Positions 9,911-19,309 of a DNA stretch of 64,000 bases are shown here, one piece after another. The DNA comes from Ruegeria atlantica (GTDB lineage Bacteria > Pseudomonadota > Alphaproteobacteria > Rhodobacterales > Rhodobacteraceae): the NCBI RefSeq assembly GCF_013033965.1, contig NZ_WQFE01000009.1:62001-126000 (forward strand), given 5' to 3'. Position 1 is the stretch's first letter. Each line of letters opens with the position of its first letter. The position numbers and the translations under genes were made by a program. The notes under the pieces were generated by a model. The model was given only the letters and a program-made list of their open reading frames with translations. It was not told the origin of the DNA and did no database searches.

Positions 9911-11164
9911 TCAATGCGATAAAAAAGAAGAGTGAAACTCGGGCGTTCCAACGGCCAATTCAGCGGACCAACCGTTCTCGAACCCGGCATTTGGTGCTGA
10001 AATCAGTTCATCCGCTCGCCAAACGGCGGGTGAGGCCAACAAAACCTGACGTGGTTTACCCAACTCCCGCCAGTCTAGAATCCTTGGCAACCCTTCCTCA
10101 CCCAGTGGGCGGATTCGCGCTCCGGCAACCGGAGGTCCTGACACAATCCAGCGCGTGTCCCACGACTCACCCGGATGCGCCGTTTCGCGTTGAACTGCGT
10201 TTAGTTCTCTGCAAATCCACATCTTATTGGCCTGCGGGACCAGCAAACAACCACCGATCGACGTGCCGATGCCCTCTTCAACGGCTTTTACAGCCTGATC
10301 CACGGAATTTTGGCGTGGCGGATAGCCCGCTCCGGCAATCCACGCGACACAACCGACTAGAATCCGGCGTTGGACTTCCTGCGGCAGAGCCTGAAAAGCC
10401 GCACGATCCAAACACACGTCACCGGTTTCCACGGTGGTAACATTCCGGGCGGATTCCTGCGTATAGCGCTCCAATGCCTCACGCGCTTGTGCAAGGTTTT
10501 CGGCGACTCTGGTCAACGAATTGGCCGAAATCCCCAATTCCTGCAGATCAGACAAGGCTTTTCGTGCCTTGATCCGATCAAACCGAAGGTCCTGATTCGA
10601 GGGATCTTCAATCCACTCCGCCCCCTCACTTGTCAGATACTCGCGCAGGGCTTGGCGGGTGACCCCCAGCATTGGCCGCAACATGGTCACGCCATCCAAG
10701 CTTCGCGCAATCGGCATGCCCGACAAGCCGGTAACACCAGCAGCGCGCCCCAGTCGCATCAGGAACGTTTCCGCCTGATCATCCGCTGTGTGGCCAAGTG
10801 CAATCGCGTGGATGTCATTGCTGCGCGCCCATTCGGTCAGCAGCCGAAACCGCGCCTGCCGGGCCTGATCCTGAAGGTTCCCCTCACCGGTCCACCCCGT
10901 CCAATTCAGTGTTTGATGCGGAACACTCAGACCCGCAGCAAGTTGGACGACCATTTGCGCTTCGGTCGCGGATTCGGGGCGTAATCCGTGATCAACCGTG
11001 GCCACAAACAGCTTTGTGCCTTCGGATTGCGCAATCTCGTTCAGCAACAACAGCAAGGCAACCGAGTCACCACCGCCAGAAACAGCGACGCCCAACCGCC
11101 GCGGAAGAGATTTAGGTAAACGCGCCCGGATCTCGGCGCGCAGGCGTCCGGCGTGTTCGGTCAA
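9911..11164 (-). CDS. tilS: tRNA(Ile)-lysidine synthase
   Basis: TilS modifies C34 of the AUA-reading tRNA-Ile to lysidine with ATP, making it read AUA instead of AUG; the enzyme is essential. The PP-loop SGGGDS is at residues 29-34, followed by the VDHGLRPES and LGHTADDQAETFLMR signatures of the family. I chose the TTG at 11164, which overlaps the cpoB stop as TTGA and suggests translational coupling, giving 417 aa. The frame stays open to another TTG at 11254, which would add 30 residues unlike the family and overlap cpoB by 94 nt. The C-terminal region is weakly conserved, as is usual. It lies between the Tol-Pal genes and ftsH. Confidence 0.92.
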   Translation of the reverse strand: MTEHAGRLRAEIRARLPKSLPRRLGVAVSGGGDSVALLLLLNEIAQSEGTKLFVATVDHGLRPESATEAQMVVQLAAGLSVPHQTLNWTGWTGEGNLQDQARQARFRLLTEWARSNDIHAIALGHTADDQAETFLMRLGRAAGVTGLSGMPIARSLDGVTMLRPMLGVTRQALREYLTSEGAEWIEDPSNQDLRFDRIKARKALSDLQELGISANSLTRVAENLAQAREALERYTQESARNVTTVETGDVCLDRAAFQALPQEVQRRILVGCVAWIAGAGYPPRQNSVDQAVKAVEEGIGTSIGGCLLVPQANKMWICRELNAVQRETAHPGESWDTRWIVSGPPVAGARIRPLGEEGLPRILDWRELGKPRQVLLASPAVWRADELISAPNAGFENGWSAELAVGTPEFHSSFLSH

Positions 11165-11997
11165 GAACAGCCCAGGCTTGCCATTTCCTGCGTGGCATTG
11201 GTGGCCGAGGCCGAAGAGGGGAATCGCACACCGACCTCGCCCAGGGTGATGCAAGCTTGATCGGTCTGACCCAGGCGTCCCAGCGCCGAGCCCAACTCGA
11301 ACAGCGCCTCAGGCGCAAATGCACCTTCGGAATCGCCGGTGAAGCTGGCCAGGAAGGCTCGTGCAGCCTCGCGCGTGTCACCGATACCAACAAGCGCCTG
11401 CCCGCGTTTCAGGTTGGCCTCGGGCGCCAGCGGGCTTCCGGGGTAAGAGGTTTCAAACGTGGCGAACTGTTCTGCCGCGGCCTGAAAATTGCCATCCGCA
11501 AGGGCCTGCGCTGCCGCATCAAAATCAGCGCGCTCACCTACTGCAAGTTCACCTTGATCGACCGACGTCGGTGCCGTCGGGGTCGCAGGCGTTGAGGGTG
11601 CCGCAGCGGTGATTTCGGTTTCGCCACCCAGGGTCGAAGTCTCTCCCAGCGTGCTGAGATCGCCGCCTTCCAATTCCACCAAACGGAACTCCAGGTCTCC
11701 GATCCGGTTGGTCCCATCAGTGACGATGTTTTGCACGCGCTGGTTCAACTGCTCGGTCTGACGCGTCAGACGCTGCAGCTCGGCCTCAATGGCGTCAACA
11801 CGCTCCAGAACTGAACTGCCAGCCAGATTAGGTGCCGGCGAGCCGGTGGTCGAAAACTCGCGTTTGAGGCGCTGAATTTCGACGTGCAGCACTGTCAGCT
11901 CCTGCCGGATATCCGCAAGGGTTTGCTGATCCTGTGCACTTGCCACGCCTGCTGTCGCCATGACCGCAGCCAAAACCCATCCTGCAATTCGCATCAT
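11161..11997 (-). CDS. cpoB: Cell division coordinator CpoB (YbgF)
   Basis: Periplasmic TolA-associated protein of 278 aa that in E. coli links Tol-Pal to peptidoglycan synthesis at division. An N-terminal signal peptide ends near ASAQ (residues 1-21). A coiled-coil region at about 25-95 (DIRQELTVLHVEIQRLKRE, then RVDAIEAELQRL) is the trimerising part. A Pro/Thr-rich linker precedes a C-terminal TPR domain of about 120 residues, with repeat-like ALADGNFQAAAEQFATF and APEALFELGSALGRLG. It is the last Tol-Pal gene, two bases from pal and overlapping tilS. Confidence 0.92.
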   Translation of the reverse strand: MMRIAGWVLAAVMATAGVASAQDQQTLADIRQELTVLHVEIQRLKREFSTTGSPAPNLAGSSVLERVDAIEAELQRLTRQTEQLNQRVQNIVTDGTNRIGDLEFRLVELEGGDLSTLGETSTLGGETEITAAAPSTPATPTAPTSVDQGELAVGERADFDAAAQALADGNFQAAAEQFATFETSYPGSPLAPEANLKRGQALVGIGDTREAARAFLASFTGDSEGAFAPEALFELGSALGRLGQTDQACITLGEVGVRFPSSASATNATQEMASLGCS

Positions 11998-11998
11998 C

Positions 11999-12502
11999 TT
12001 ACCCCAAAGTTGAACCGGTCAGAACCGTCACCGCACGGCGGTTTTTGGAATAGCATTCCTCGGTGCTGCAAATCTCGATCGGGCGTTCCTTGCCGTAGCT
12101 GACGGTGGTCAAACGGTTGCCCGCAACCCCGCGTGAAATCAGGAACTCGCGCGCGGCGTTCGCACGACGCGCACCCAGAGCCAGGTTATACTCGCGTGTC
12201 CCCTGCTCGTCTGCGTGCCCCTCAATCGTGGCCACAAAGTCCGTGTTGGCCAACAACCAGTCTGCCTGGCCCTGCAAGATCGTCTGCGCCTGCGCGGTCA
12301 GGGTCGACTGATCGACCTCAAACAACACGCGGTCGCCTACGGTTTGCTGGAAATAGGCCGGGGACCGTGGATCGCTGGGTGAACCCGGCAGGATCGAGCC
12401 ATTGCCGCCCGCTGCGCCGCCCAATGCCGAAGGATCATTGTTGGTGCAGGCGGCCATTACGCCCAGCACGCCCAATGCTATGACTTTGCCCAATACATTC
12501 AT
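11999..12502 (-). CDS. pal: Peptidoglycan-associated lipoprotein Pal
   Basis: Outer-membrane lipoprotein of 167 aa that binds peptidoglycan and the Tol proteins. The signal peptide ends in the lipobox VMAAC, so C19 should be the lipidated first mature residue. A glycine- and proline-rich linker leads to an OmpA-like domain at about 60-165 with the peptidoglycan-binding stretch EGHADEQGTREYN and ALGARRANAAREFL. GAGG precedes the ATG. The 89 nt gap to tolB is the longest inside the cluster and could hold a promoter of its own, but I see no convincing -35/-10 pair. Confidence 0.95.
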   Translation of the reverse strand: MNVLGKVIALGVLGVMAACTNNDPSALGGAAGGNGSILPGSPSDPRSPAYFQQTVGDRVLFEVDQSTLTAQAQTILQGQADWLLANTDFVATIEGHADEQGTREYNLALGARRANAAREFLISRGVAGNRLTTVSYGKERPIEICSTEECYSKNRRAVTVLTGSTLG

Positions 12503-12591
12503 TTCAGGTGCCTCGTCGTTTTATTGCTTTATTGCCGTTTCTGTTATCACAGTGCAGGAAATTTGTGAACTTTTCCAACCCCCTGCCACGA

Positions 12592-13911
12592 TCACTTCTG
12601 CAGCGGCCCCCAGGATGGGTCGCTGCCACCGTCAGGTGTACGCACCGGGCGCAGGTTCCGACCCGAGATATCCACCGAATAAAGCGTCGCCCGGCCGCTT
12701 GCACCCTGCGATTCTCGGGTGAACATGATGACCCGACCGTTTGGCGACCATGTCGGCCCTTCATCCAGGAAAGATGAGGTCAGGAGGCGTTCTTCGCTGC
12801 CATCCGTGCGCATGACGCCAATATGGAACCGGCCCTTGTTCTGCTTGGTAAAGGCGATCAAATCCCCGCGCGGCGACCACACGGGTGTGCCATAACGGCC
12901 CGCCCCAAAGCTGATGCGCGTGGCTTCGCCACCGTTTGCGGGCATGATGTAAAGCTGCGGAGTGCCGGACCGGTCGCTTTCAAACACAATCTGCGAGCCG
13001 TCAGGCGAATAGCTGGGCGCGGTTTCAATCGCGGGCGTGTTCGTCAGGCGCACGCTTTGCCCCGAAGCCAGATCCATTTTCCAAAGATCCGTGTTCCCGC
13101 CCTGGATCAACGAATAAACGATCGAGCGGCCGTCCGGCGAGAAGCGTGGCGAAAAGCTCATCGTGCCGTCCTGTGTCTTGAGTTCGGTTCGTTTGACACG
13201 GTCGACGTCCAAAACATAGATGCGCGGCTGGCCGGTTTCATAACTGGTATACAGCAACCGATCACCCGAGGGCGAAAAGCGCGGTGCCAGAACGATCGCG
13301 GCACTATCCGTCAGATACTGAACATTCGCGCCGTCGTAATCCATGATGGCCAGCCGTTTCAGACGCTGATCCTTGGGGCCGCTTTCAGACACAAACGCGA
13401 CGCGGCTGTCAAAGTAACCGCTCTCGCCAGTCACCCGGCTGTATACCTGATCGGCCACTTTGTGCGCCATCCGCCGCCAGCCGTCGGTTGTACCTGCAAA
13501 CTGCAGACCATTGCCCAATTCCTGACCCGAGAATACGTCCCAAACGCGGAATCGCACAGTCAGGCGCTTGCCCGAGACATTTACCGCACCTGTCACCAGT
13601 GCCTCGGCATTGATCGCCTTCCAATCGGCAAACTGCACCGGAGCGTCAAAACTGCTGACCCGGCTGATAAATGCGTCCGAGGAAATCTCTCGGAACAAGC
13701 CGGTTCCGGTCAAATCCGCTGCGACGACGCGCGAGATATCGTTGGCGTATTGTGTGGCCGCTGGCCCGTCGGGAACGAAGTTTGGTACTGCAAAAGGCAA
13801 GGGTTCGATAATCCCCTGATCCAGCTCAAGACGCAGGGGTCCGCTTTGCGCATATACCGGCGCTGCCAGAATTGTCAGGCCAAGCAACAGGCTGGTCAGA
13901 AATCTCATCAT
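12592..13911 (-). CDS. tolB: Tol-Pal system protein TolB
   Basis: Periplasmic protein of 439 aa that shuttles between Pal and the inner-membrane Tol complex. Signal peptide at residues 1-21 (ending VYAQ). An N-terminal mixed domain is followed by a six-bladed beta-propeller from about residue 175, shown by repeated blade motifs such as [36 protein letters not shown] and [10 protein letters not shown]. The start ATG overlaps the tolA stop by four bases (ATGA), a sign of coupled translation. Length and blade count are typical of the family. Confidence 0.95.
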   Translation of the reverse strand: MMRFLTSLLLGLTILAAPVYAQSGPLRLELDQGIIEPLPFAVPNFVPDGPAATQYANDISRVVAADLTGTGLFREISSDAFISRVSSFDAPVQFADWKAINAEALVTGAVNVSGKRLTVRFRVWDVFSGQELGNGLQFAGTTDGWRRMAHKVADQVYSRVTGESGYFDSRVAFVSESGPKDQRLKRLAIMDYDGANVQYLTDSAAIVLAPRFSPSGDRLLYTSYETGQPRIYVLDVDRVKRTELKTQDGTMSFSPRFSPDGRSIVYSLIQGGNTDLWKMDLASGQSVRLTNTPAIETAPSYSPDGSQIVFESDRSGTPQLYIMPANGGEATRISFGAGRYGTPVWSPRGDLIAFTKQNKGRFHIGVMRTDGSEERLLTSSFLDEGPTWSPNGRVIMFTRESQGASGRATLYSVDISGRNLRPVRTPDGGSDPSWGPLQK

Positions 13912-15008
13912 TTGATCCGCATCCTCTCGGGATTGAATGTAATCTCAATATCCCGCCATTGATCGTATTTGTCAGTAGGCAGAACGTATCCTTTGGCCCC
14001 GCAGCGCAAAATCGCTCGCCGGGCGGCCTCGTAGGCCTGTTTTGCTGACGCCGCAGTGCCACCGGAACTGTCAAGCATTTGCATTGTACCGCCCAGCACC
14101 TTGCCATCTTGTGTCAGCGAGAACCCGACCACCACGACCGTTTGCAACGCGTCCGTGGACAAAGAGCCAACGTTCCAGCACTTCGACACGGCGAGGCGCA
14201 TTGCATCCTTCTCACCCGCAGTCAAAGGCGGTCCGGACGGCTCCCCGCTCTGCCCCAACGCCTCGGCCAGTGCATCATTGATAGCGGCCTCGTCACTTGG
14301 GGCGGGTTCCGGTTCGGTCGGCTCCTCGACCTCGGCCACTTCGGGCTCTGCCGGGGGCGTCGGTCGGTTCGGTCGTACCGGCGGGCGCGGAGAGCTGCGC
14401 GGCGCATATTCCTTGGCTTCTTCCGCCTCGGTCACAATTTCATCCGTGGCCTCTTCGGGAGCGGTTTGATCCTGCTGTTCTTGCTGATTCTCGGCCCCTT
14501 CGTCCAATGACACGGCCGGGGATTCAATATCGTCCGGCGTTGCCTCTGGCGGCGGCGGCGCAACAGGTTCCGGTGCGACCTTGTCCGCAGGCCGCGGCTG
14601 CGCCTCGGGACCGGGCGGGGTGGGCAAGACGACGGCTTCAGGCTCCGGGGCCTCTAGCGCAGGAGGCTGTTCAATCTCGACCGGCTCAGGCGGGGGTGCC
14701 AGCGGCTCTGGTTCCAACTCCGGCTCTGGTTCGTTTGGTTCAGACACTTCGGGCGTTGGAGGTTCCTCTTCCACCGGCTCAGGGGTGGGAATCTCTTCCT
14801 CGGGCGCATCGGGCTGTTGCAGGGCTGTTGGCGTCGGCACCTCGGGCGCTTCGCTCTGGGCCGTCATAGCTACGAATTGTTCGGCAGAAATCACTGAGAT
14901 ATCTTGCACAGGCATAGGCAAGGGTTCGGACCTAAAGGTGCCGCCAAACAGAGCCCATGAAATCAAACTGACATGGGCAATTGCCGAGATCTTGGTGCCG
15001 GTATCCAC
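13908..15008 (-). CDS. tolA: Tol-Pal system protein TolA
   Basis: Inner-membrane protein that spans the periplasm and transmits proton-motive energy from TolQR. 366 aa: one membrane helix at about 7-25, a very long Pro/Glu-rich segment at about 45-270 in place of the Lys/Ala helix of E. coli TolA, and a C-terminal TonB/TolA-like domain at about 285-366 ([29 protein letters not shown]) with a pair of cysteines. The start is GTG at 15008 with GAGG 7 nt upstream. Position between tolR and tolB supports the call, since the middle domain is low complexity and uninformative. Confidence 0.92.
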   Translation of the reverse strand: MDTGTKISAIAHVSLISWALFGGTFRSEPLPMPVQDISVISAEQFVAMTAQSEAPEVPTPTALQQPDAPEEEIPTPEPVEEEPPTPEVSEPNEPEPELEPEPLAPPPEPVEIEQPPALEAPEPEAVVLPTPPGPEAQPRPADKVAPEPVAPPPPEATPDDIESPAVSLDEGAENQQEQQDQTAPEEATDEIVTEAEEAKEYAPRSSPRPPVRPNRPTPPAEPEVAEVEEPTEPEPAPSDEAAINDALAEALGQSGEPSGPPLTAGEKDAMRLAVSKCWNVGSLSTDALQTVVVVGFSLTQDGKVLGGTMQMLDSSGGTAASAKQAYEAARRAILRCGAKGYVLPTDKYDQWRDIEITFNPERMRIK

Positions 15009-15017
15009 CGCGCGGCC

Positions 15018-15494
15018 TCACTCTCCACCTTCGTCCAGCGCGGGGCCGCCGGTATCGGTCACCAGCCCCACATTGGAAAACCCACCTGCATTCAGCGCAC
15101 CCATGACCTGCATCACCTGTGCATAGGGTATTGCACCATCCGCCCGCAGAAACACCCGGTCGCTGCTACGCTCTGCCGCAATGGCGCGAAGCTTGCCAAT
15201 CAATTCTTCGCGCGCAACATCGGTGGTTTGAATTTGAACGCGCCCTTCTGCAGTCATCGTAACAGTCAGCGGCTCTTCGTTGTCGCCCGGCAAGGCGCTT
15301 GCCGCCGTTTTGGGCAGGTCCACCGGCACGCCAACAGTCAACAGCGGTGCCGCCACCATAAAGATAATCAGCAACACCAGCATGACATCTACAAATGGAG
15401 TCACGTTGATCTCAGCCATCGGCTGTGCGCGCCCGCGACGTCGGCCTCGTCTGCGCCCGTTTCCGCCTCCGCCCTGCTGAACCGCCGCACCCAT
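15018..15494 (-). CDS. tolR: Tol-Pal system protein TolR
   Basis: ExbD/TolR family proton-channel partner of TolQ, 158 aa. A basic, arginine-rich N-terminus (RRRGRRRGR) faces the cytoplasm, followed by INVTPFVDVMLVLLIIFMVA, the single membrane helix whose Asp is the conserved protonatable residue. The periplasmic domain ends with RADGAIPYAQVMQVMGAL. The ATG at 15494 is one base after the tolQ stop; the frame is open further upstream but only over tolQ. Confidence 0.95.
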   Translation of the reverse strand: MGAAVQQGGGGNGRRRGRRRGRAQPMAEINVTPFVDVMLVLLIIFMVAAPLLTVGVPVDLPKTAASALPGDNEEPLTVTMTAEGRVQIQTTDVAREELIGKLRAIAAERSSDRVFLRADGAIPYAQVMQVMGALNAGGFSNVGLVTDTGGPALDEGGE

Positions 15495-15495
15495 T

Positions 15496-16191
15496 TTAAC
15501 TGTCCAACTGACGCGACAGAATGGTAGCGAATTCGTCGGCAAAAGCCTCGTAACCACCCACGATCCGGTCGCTGTCCGCGCTGAGCTTGTTGTAGAAAAT
15601 CACCGCCGGGATCGCAGCAAGCAAGCCCAGGCCGGTGGCCAGCAACGCCTCGGCAATGCCTGGTGCCACAACAGCCAGGTTGGTGTTTTGCTGCTCGGCA
15701 ATCTCGATAAAAGCATTCATGATGCCCCAGACGGTGCCGAACAGGCCAATGAATGGTGCAGTCGAGCCGACAGTCGCCAGAATGGGCAAGCCTTTTTGCA
15801 GCGTTTCGGACTCTTTGGCGATCGCCACATCCATCGAACGGTCAATCCGCGCAGTGGCCCCGGCGATCAGCCCACCATCCGTTCGGTGCGACCTGCGCCA
15901 TTCGATCATTCCAGCGGCGAAAATCTTTTCGGAACTGCCGTCGGGCTGTGGTCCGATATGTTCGAACAACTCATCCAGCGGGTTGCCGGACCAGAAGGAT
16001 TCATCAAATACCTGCGCCTCGCGGCGAGCGGCGCGATAGTTTATCAATTTCTGGATAATAATCGCCCATGACCAGATGGATGCACCGATTAGCATCAGCA
16101 TCACCAGTTTGACGATAAAGGTCGCGCGGGCATACAGCCCCCACATGGAGAAATCGATCTCCTGCGCCAGCGCCAGCGTTTCAGCTTCCAT
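15496..16191 (-). CDS. tolQ: Tol-Pal system protein TolQ
   Basis: MotA/TolQ/ExbB proton-channel protein of 231 aa and three membrane helices: about 17-40, 130-155 and 165-190. Signatures visible are GTVWGIMNAFIEIA in the second helix and VVAPGIAEALLATGLGLL before the third. With TolR it harvests proton-motive force to drive TolA during outer-membrane constriction. The ATG at 16191 gives the expected MEAETLALAQE start; an in-frame upstream start at 16245 would add a basic stretch not seen in the family. Confidence 0.95.
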   Translation of the reverse strand: MEAETLALAQEIDFSMWGLYARATFIVKLVMLMLIGASIWSWAIIIQKLINYRAARREAQVFDESFWSGNPLDELFEHIGPQPDGSSEKIFAAGMIEWRRSHRTDGGLIAGATARIDRSMDVAIAKESETLQKGLPILATVGSTAPFIGLFGTVWGIMNAFIEIAEQQNTNLAVVAPGIAEALLATGLGLLAAIPAVIFYNKLSADSDRIVGGYEAFADEFATILSRQLDS

Positions 16192-16301
16192 GAACCTGCT
16201 CTTTGTTTTTGCCTGACGGCCGTTTATTTGGCCTTGTTTTGCCAAACGCTATCGCAGTTGGTTACGAAAAGCCAACATAACCACCCCTGACTGACAAATT
16301 G

Positions 16302-16709
16302 TTACATCAATGCGCGAATCTCTGCCGGAAGGCGGACCGGCTTGCCTTGCGCATTCATGCAAACAGCTGTCACCGAGGCTCGGAAAATCTCGGTCTCGCC
16401 CCGTTTGACAAGCTGCTCCATAGTCAGCCGAACTCCGGAAATTGAAGAGAGCCAGGTTTCGACGATAAGCTCATCATCGAATTTCGCGGGCGCGAGGTAG
16501 TCAGCTTCGATCCGGCGCACAACCCAGACGATCCCGCCATCGCGCATCGCGTTCTGATCATTGCCCAGACGGCGCACATAATCTGATCGCGCACGCTCGA
16601 TGAATTTGAGATAATTCGCGTGATAGACCACCCCGCCCATATCGGTGTCTTCATAATAGACCCGGATCGGAAAGATATGCTTGTTAGGCTCATCAGCTTC
16701 ATTGGCCAT
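16302..16709 (-). CDS. ybgC: Tol-Pal-associated acyl-CoA thioesterase YbgC
   Basis: Hot-dog fold thioesterase of 135 aa, the usual first gene of Tol-Pal clusters. The 4-hydroxybenzoyl-CoA thioesterase-type signature is clear: YYEDTDMGGVVYHANYLKF, with the probable catalytic Asp at residue 23, and ERARSDYVRRLG after it. It acts in the cytoplasm on short acyl-CoA or acyl-ACP and has been tied to phospholipid metabolism in relatives. tolQ follows after 110 nt. A 12 bp palindrome lies 20 nt upstream of its start. Confidence 0.92.
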   Translation of the reverse strand: MANEADEPNKHIFPIRVYYEDTDMGGVVYHANYLKFIERARSDYVRRLGNDQNAMRDGGIVWVVRRIEADYLAPAKFDDELIVETWLSSISGVRLTMEQLVKRGETEIFRASVTAVCMNAQGKPVRLPAEIRALM

Positions 16710-16728
16710 AATATCAGGTCCGGTCTCT

Positions 16729-16740
16729 TAAACATGTTTA
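16729..16740. promoter_or_regulatory. 12 bp palindrome upstream of ybgC
   Basis: TAAACATGTTTA is a perfect palindrome 20 nt before the ybgC start codon and 160 nt before the divergent SulP gene. Its place suits an operator for the Tol-Pal operon, but I cannot name a regulator and one such palindrome could occur by chance. Confidence 0.25.
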
Positions 16741-16899
16741 GCGCGGAGCAATTCCTGCATTGAAACAGATGCATGGTTGCCACGGCTCCTGCAATCCCCT
16801 TGTGGGGGCAAATCACTCACCTTCCTAACTCCGCTATCGAAATTCGACGATTTGCCCCCTAGGCTTTCAGAAACCCATGTGAATCCGACAGGAGTTTCA

Positions 16900-18606
16900 A
16901 TGGCTAAGGGGCAAAAGGAGAAGAGAGCGTTCAATATTCCAGTTCTTCAGGGCGTCTTGCCCTTAAACCGCGCGACCTTGCCGGCAGAAATCTTGGCCGG
17001 CCTGACCTTTGCCTGCCTCGCGATCCCCGAGGTCATGGGCTACACCAAGATTGCTGGCACGCCTGTCGTGACGGGCTTGTACACGATCCTTTTCCCAATG
17101 GCGCTGTTCGCGCTATGCGGCTCATCCCGCCATCTTGTGGTGGGCGCGGATTCTGCTACGGCGGCAATCACGGCCTCGGCCCTTGCCGGCATGGCGTTGT
17201 CGGGCTCGTCCGAATATCTGGCCTTGGCGTCCCTGCTGGCGTTCATGGCAGCCATCCTGTTGATTGCAGCGCGGCTCATAGGGTTGGGGTTTCTGGCTGA
17301 CTTCCTGTCCCGAACCGTCCTTGTCGGTTTCCTGACTGGTGTGGGAATTCAGGTCGCGACCGGCGAAATCCCGGGCCTTTTGGGGATCAAGAATGACGGT
17401 CACGGAACCATCGCCAAGCTGCAGGCAGTATTTCAGAATTTCGACCAGACAAGCTGGCCTACCCTAGCGATTTCAGCAACAGTTCTGCTGGTCGTCATCG
17501 GATGCCGTCGTCTATCCCGAAAACTGCCCGGCCCGCTGTTTGCCATACTCGGGGTGATCCTGTGCAGCTGGGTCTTTCAACTCTCGGAAACCGGCATTGC
17601 GGTACTGGGTCCAGTTCCCGGCGGCCTGCCCGCGCTTTCGATCCCAGAAGTCGACTGGAACTGGCCCCTGTTCAAACAATTGCTGCCAACCGCGCTGTCC
17701 ATCTTCGTTGTAATCTTGGCCCAGAGCGCCGCAACATCGCGGGCCTATGCGGCGCGCTACGAAGAGAGGTTCAGCGAAAATACAGACCTTGTCGGGCTGG
17801 GGCTTGCCAATCTTGGCGCGGCTTTCACGGGAACATTTGTGGTAAATGGCAGCCCCACAAAAACCGAGATGGTAGCCAGCGCCGGTGGCCGCAGTCAGGT
17901 AGCTCAGCTAACGACCGTCATGATTGTCTTGGTGGTCATTCTCTTCCTGACCGGCCCACTGGCCTATTTGCCGAATGCGGCGCTGTCGGCTGTCGTGTTT
18001 CTGATCGGTCTGAAATTGATCGATCTAAAGGGCCTGATTGCGATCTACCGGCAAGCCCGATCAGAATTCTGGATCGCTGTCGCCACGGCTGCGGTCGTCG
18101 TCATTATCGGTGTCGAACAGGGCATCATCTTTGCGATGGTCCTGTCCTTGATCGACCATACCCGCCGTGGGTATCGCCCCAAAAACTCGGTGATCATTAA
18201 AACCAATGATGGTGGCTGGCATTCGAAACCTATTTCCGTGCCAAACCAATTCGAGCCTGGGCTCGTAATCTATCGCTTCTCTCACAGCCTGTACTACGCG
18301 AATGCACAACGGCTTTCGGACGAGGTTGCTACGATTACGCAAGACGAGGACAGCGTCATAGAGTGGTTCTGCATCGAGGCATCGGCGATCGATGACGTGG
18401 ACTTCACCGCGGGGTACACGCTGCGCAATGTTCTCGAACTCCTGCAGGCGAGGAACATCAAGCTGGTTTTCCTATTCGTCGAATCGCATGTCCGATCAGA
18501 GCTGGACAGGCACGGGGTGACCGATTTGGTGGGCGACGACGCATTCTTCGCGACGGGAAGCGATCTAGTGACCGCGTTCCGTTACCGTAACACATCCGAT
18601 TCGTAG
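16900..18606 (+). CDS. SulP-family anion transporter with STAS domain
   Basis: A 568 aa inner-membrane transporter of the SLC26/SulP family. The N-terminal two thirds hold about 12-14 hydrophobic helices including the family signature region AGLTFACLAIPEVMGYTKIAG and, later, LGLANLGAAFTGTFVVNGSP. The C-terminal ~130 residues form a STAS domain (VIYRFSHSLYYANAQRL, WFCIEASAIDDVDFT), which in relatives regulates transport. Substrates in the family are sulfate, bicarbonate, dicarboxylates or chloride and cannot be told here. AGGAG lies 5 nt before the ATG at 16900. The frame is open upstream to 16777 but that part lacks a ribosome site and resembles nothing. No carbonic anhydrase or sulfur gene is nearby. 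Confidence 0.88.
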   Translation: MAKGQKEKRAFNIPVLQGVLPLNRATLPAEILAGLTFACLAIPEVMGYTKIAGTPVVTGLYTILFPMALFALCGSSRHLVVGADSATAAITASALAGMALSGSSEYLALASLLAFMAAILLIAARLIGLGFLADFLSRTVLVGFLTGVGIQVATGEIPGLLGIKNDGHGTIAKLQAVFQNFDQTSWPTLAISATVLLVVIGCRRLSRKLPGPLFAILGVILCSWVFQLSETGIAVLGPVPGGLPALSIPEVDWNWPLFKQLLPTALSIFVVILAQSAATSRAYAARYEERFSENTDLVGLGLANLGAAFTGTFVVNGSPTKTEMVASAGGRSQVAQLTTVMIVLVVILFLTGPLAYLPNAALSAVVFLIGLKLIDLKGLIAIYRQARSEFWIAVATAAVVVIIGVEQGIIFAMVLSLIDHTRRGYRPKNSVIIKTNDGGWHSKPISVPNQFEPGLVIYRFSHSLYYANAQRLSDEVATITQDEDSVIEWFCIEASAIDDVDFTAGYTLRNVLELLQARNIKLVFLFVESHVRSELDRHGVTDLVGDDAFFATGSDLVTAFRYRNTSDS

Positions 18607-18622
18607 ATGATCTCAGCCTAAC

Positions 18623-19246
18623 TTACTGCGACTGCTGAATTCGCGCGAACAGTCGCAGGGCGTGCGCCGCGTCCTGTGCCGCCCCCGGCAAAACGGGATC
18701 ATAAGCGGCCCGGATCAAACCGGCGATGTCGGGGCGCAGGATTGTCGCCCCATCCACAATCGCGAGCGGCGACTGCGTTTTAAACGCGGTGTCCGACCAC
18801 AGCAAAATGGTCTGCACTACTTGGCTGAGCGCCAATGTTTCTGCCGGAATTTTCGACAGCTCCTTATCCATGCGCAGGAAAACAAACGCGGCCCGGATCG
18901 CACCATCCTCTTCGAACCGGAACACGCGATACTGATTGGCATCCGCCGCAATCAGCCGAGCCACCAGCGGCACAAGATCGGGAACCAGCCGATCCAAATC
19001 GGGGACTTCCAGAAGCTCTTTCCAATCACGGAAGAAAAACACCATGCAGTTTGCGCCAAGTTCCGGATCCGTCTCGGCCATTTTATGATCGGCCAAGCTT
19101 ACGACGGCCTCAAAAGCGCCCTTGACGGTAGTCAGGGTTTCATCCTCGACCCCAAAGACGATGGGCACGATAGGCCGACCCCAACGCGCGAACAGGAATT
19201 CTCCGCTTTCACGGGTGAACAACGACTGAATGTCTTCGGGGGTCAC
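18623..19246 (-). CDS. Conserved protein of unknown function
   Basis: A roughly 207 aa soluble protein I do not recognise. It has no signal peptide and no membrane helix; composition is ordinary, with alternating hydrophobic strands (RPIVPIVFGVEDETL, GANCMVFFFRDWKEL, QYRVFRFEEDGAIRAAFVFLR) and helical C-terminal segments. The most likely start is the GTG at 19246, with AAGGA 6 nt upstream; a TTG two codons earlier is possible. It lies 63 nt upstream of ruvB's stop and on the same strand, and is convergent with the SulP gene, so it might be the distal gene of the ruvCAB transcript. Confidence 0.7.
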   Translation of the reverse strand: MTPEDIQSLFTRESGEFLFARWGRPIVPIVFGVEDETLTTVKGAFEAVVSLADHKMAETDPELGANCMVFFFRDWKELLEVPDLDRLVPDLVPLVARLIAADANQYRVFRFEEDGAIRAAFVFLRMDKELSKIPAETLALSQVVQTILLWSDTAFKTQSPLAIVDGATILRPDIAGLIRAAYDPVLPGAAQDAAHALRLFARIQQSQ

Positions 19247-19309
19247 GCCCAATCCTTCATCTTTTCGAGAGTACTTTGGCCGAAGGCATAAAATTTATAG
19301 GCCGCCGCT

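Noticed and set aside
12823..13962. A 379-codon plus-strand frame opposite tolB.
   Set aside because: Shadow of the tolB propeller; no start signal or family match.
14400..14900. Low-complexity Pro/Glu repeat as a possible mobile or rearranged region.
   Set aside because: It is the in-frame periplasmic linker of tolA, between intact tolR and tolB.
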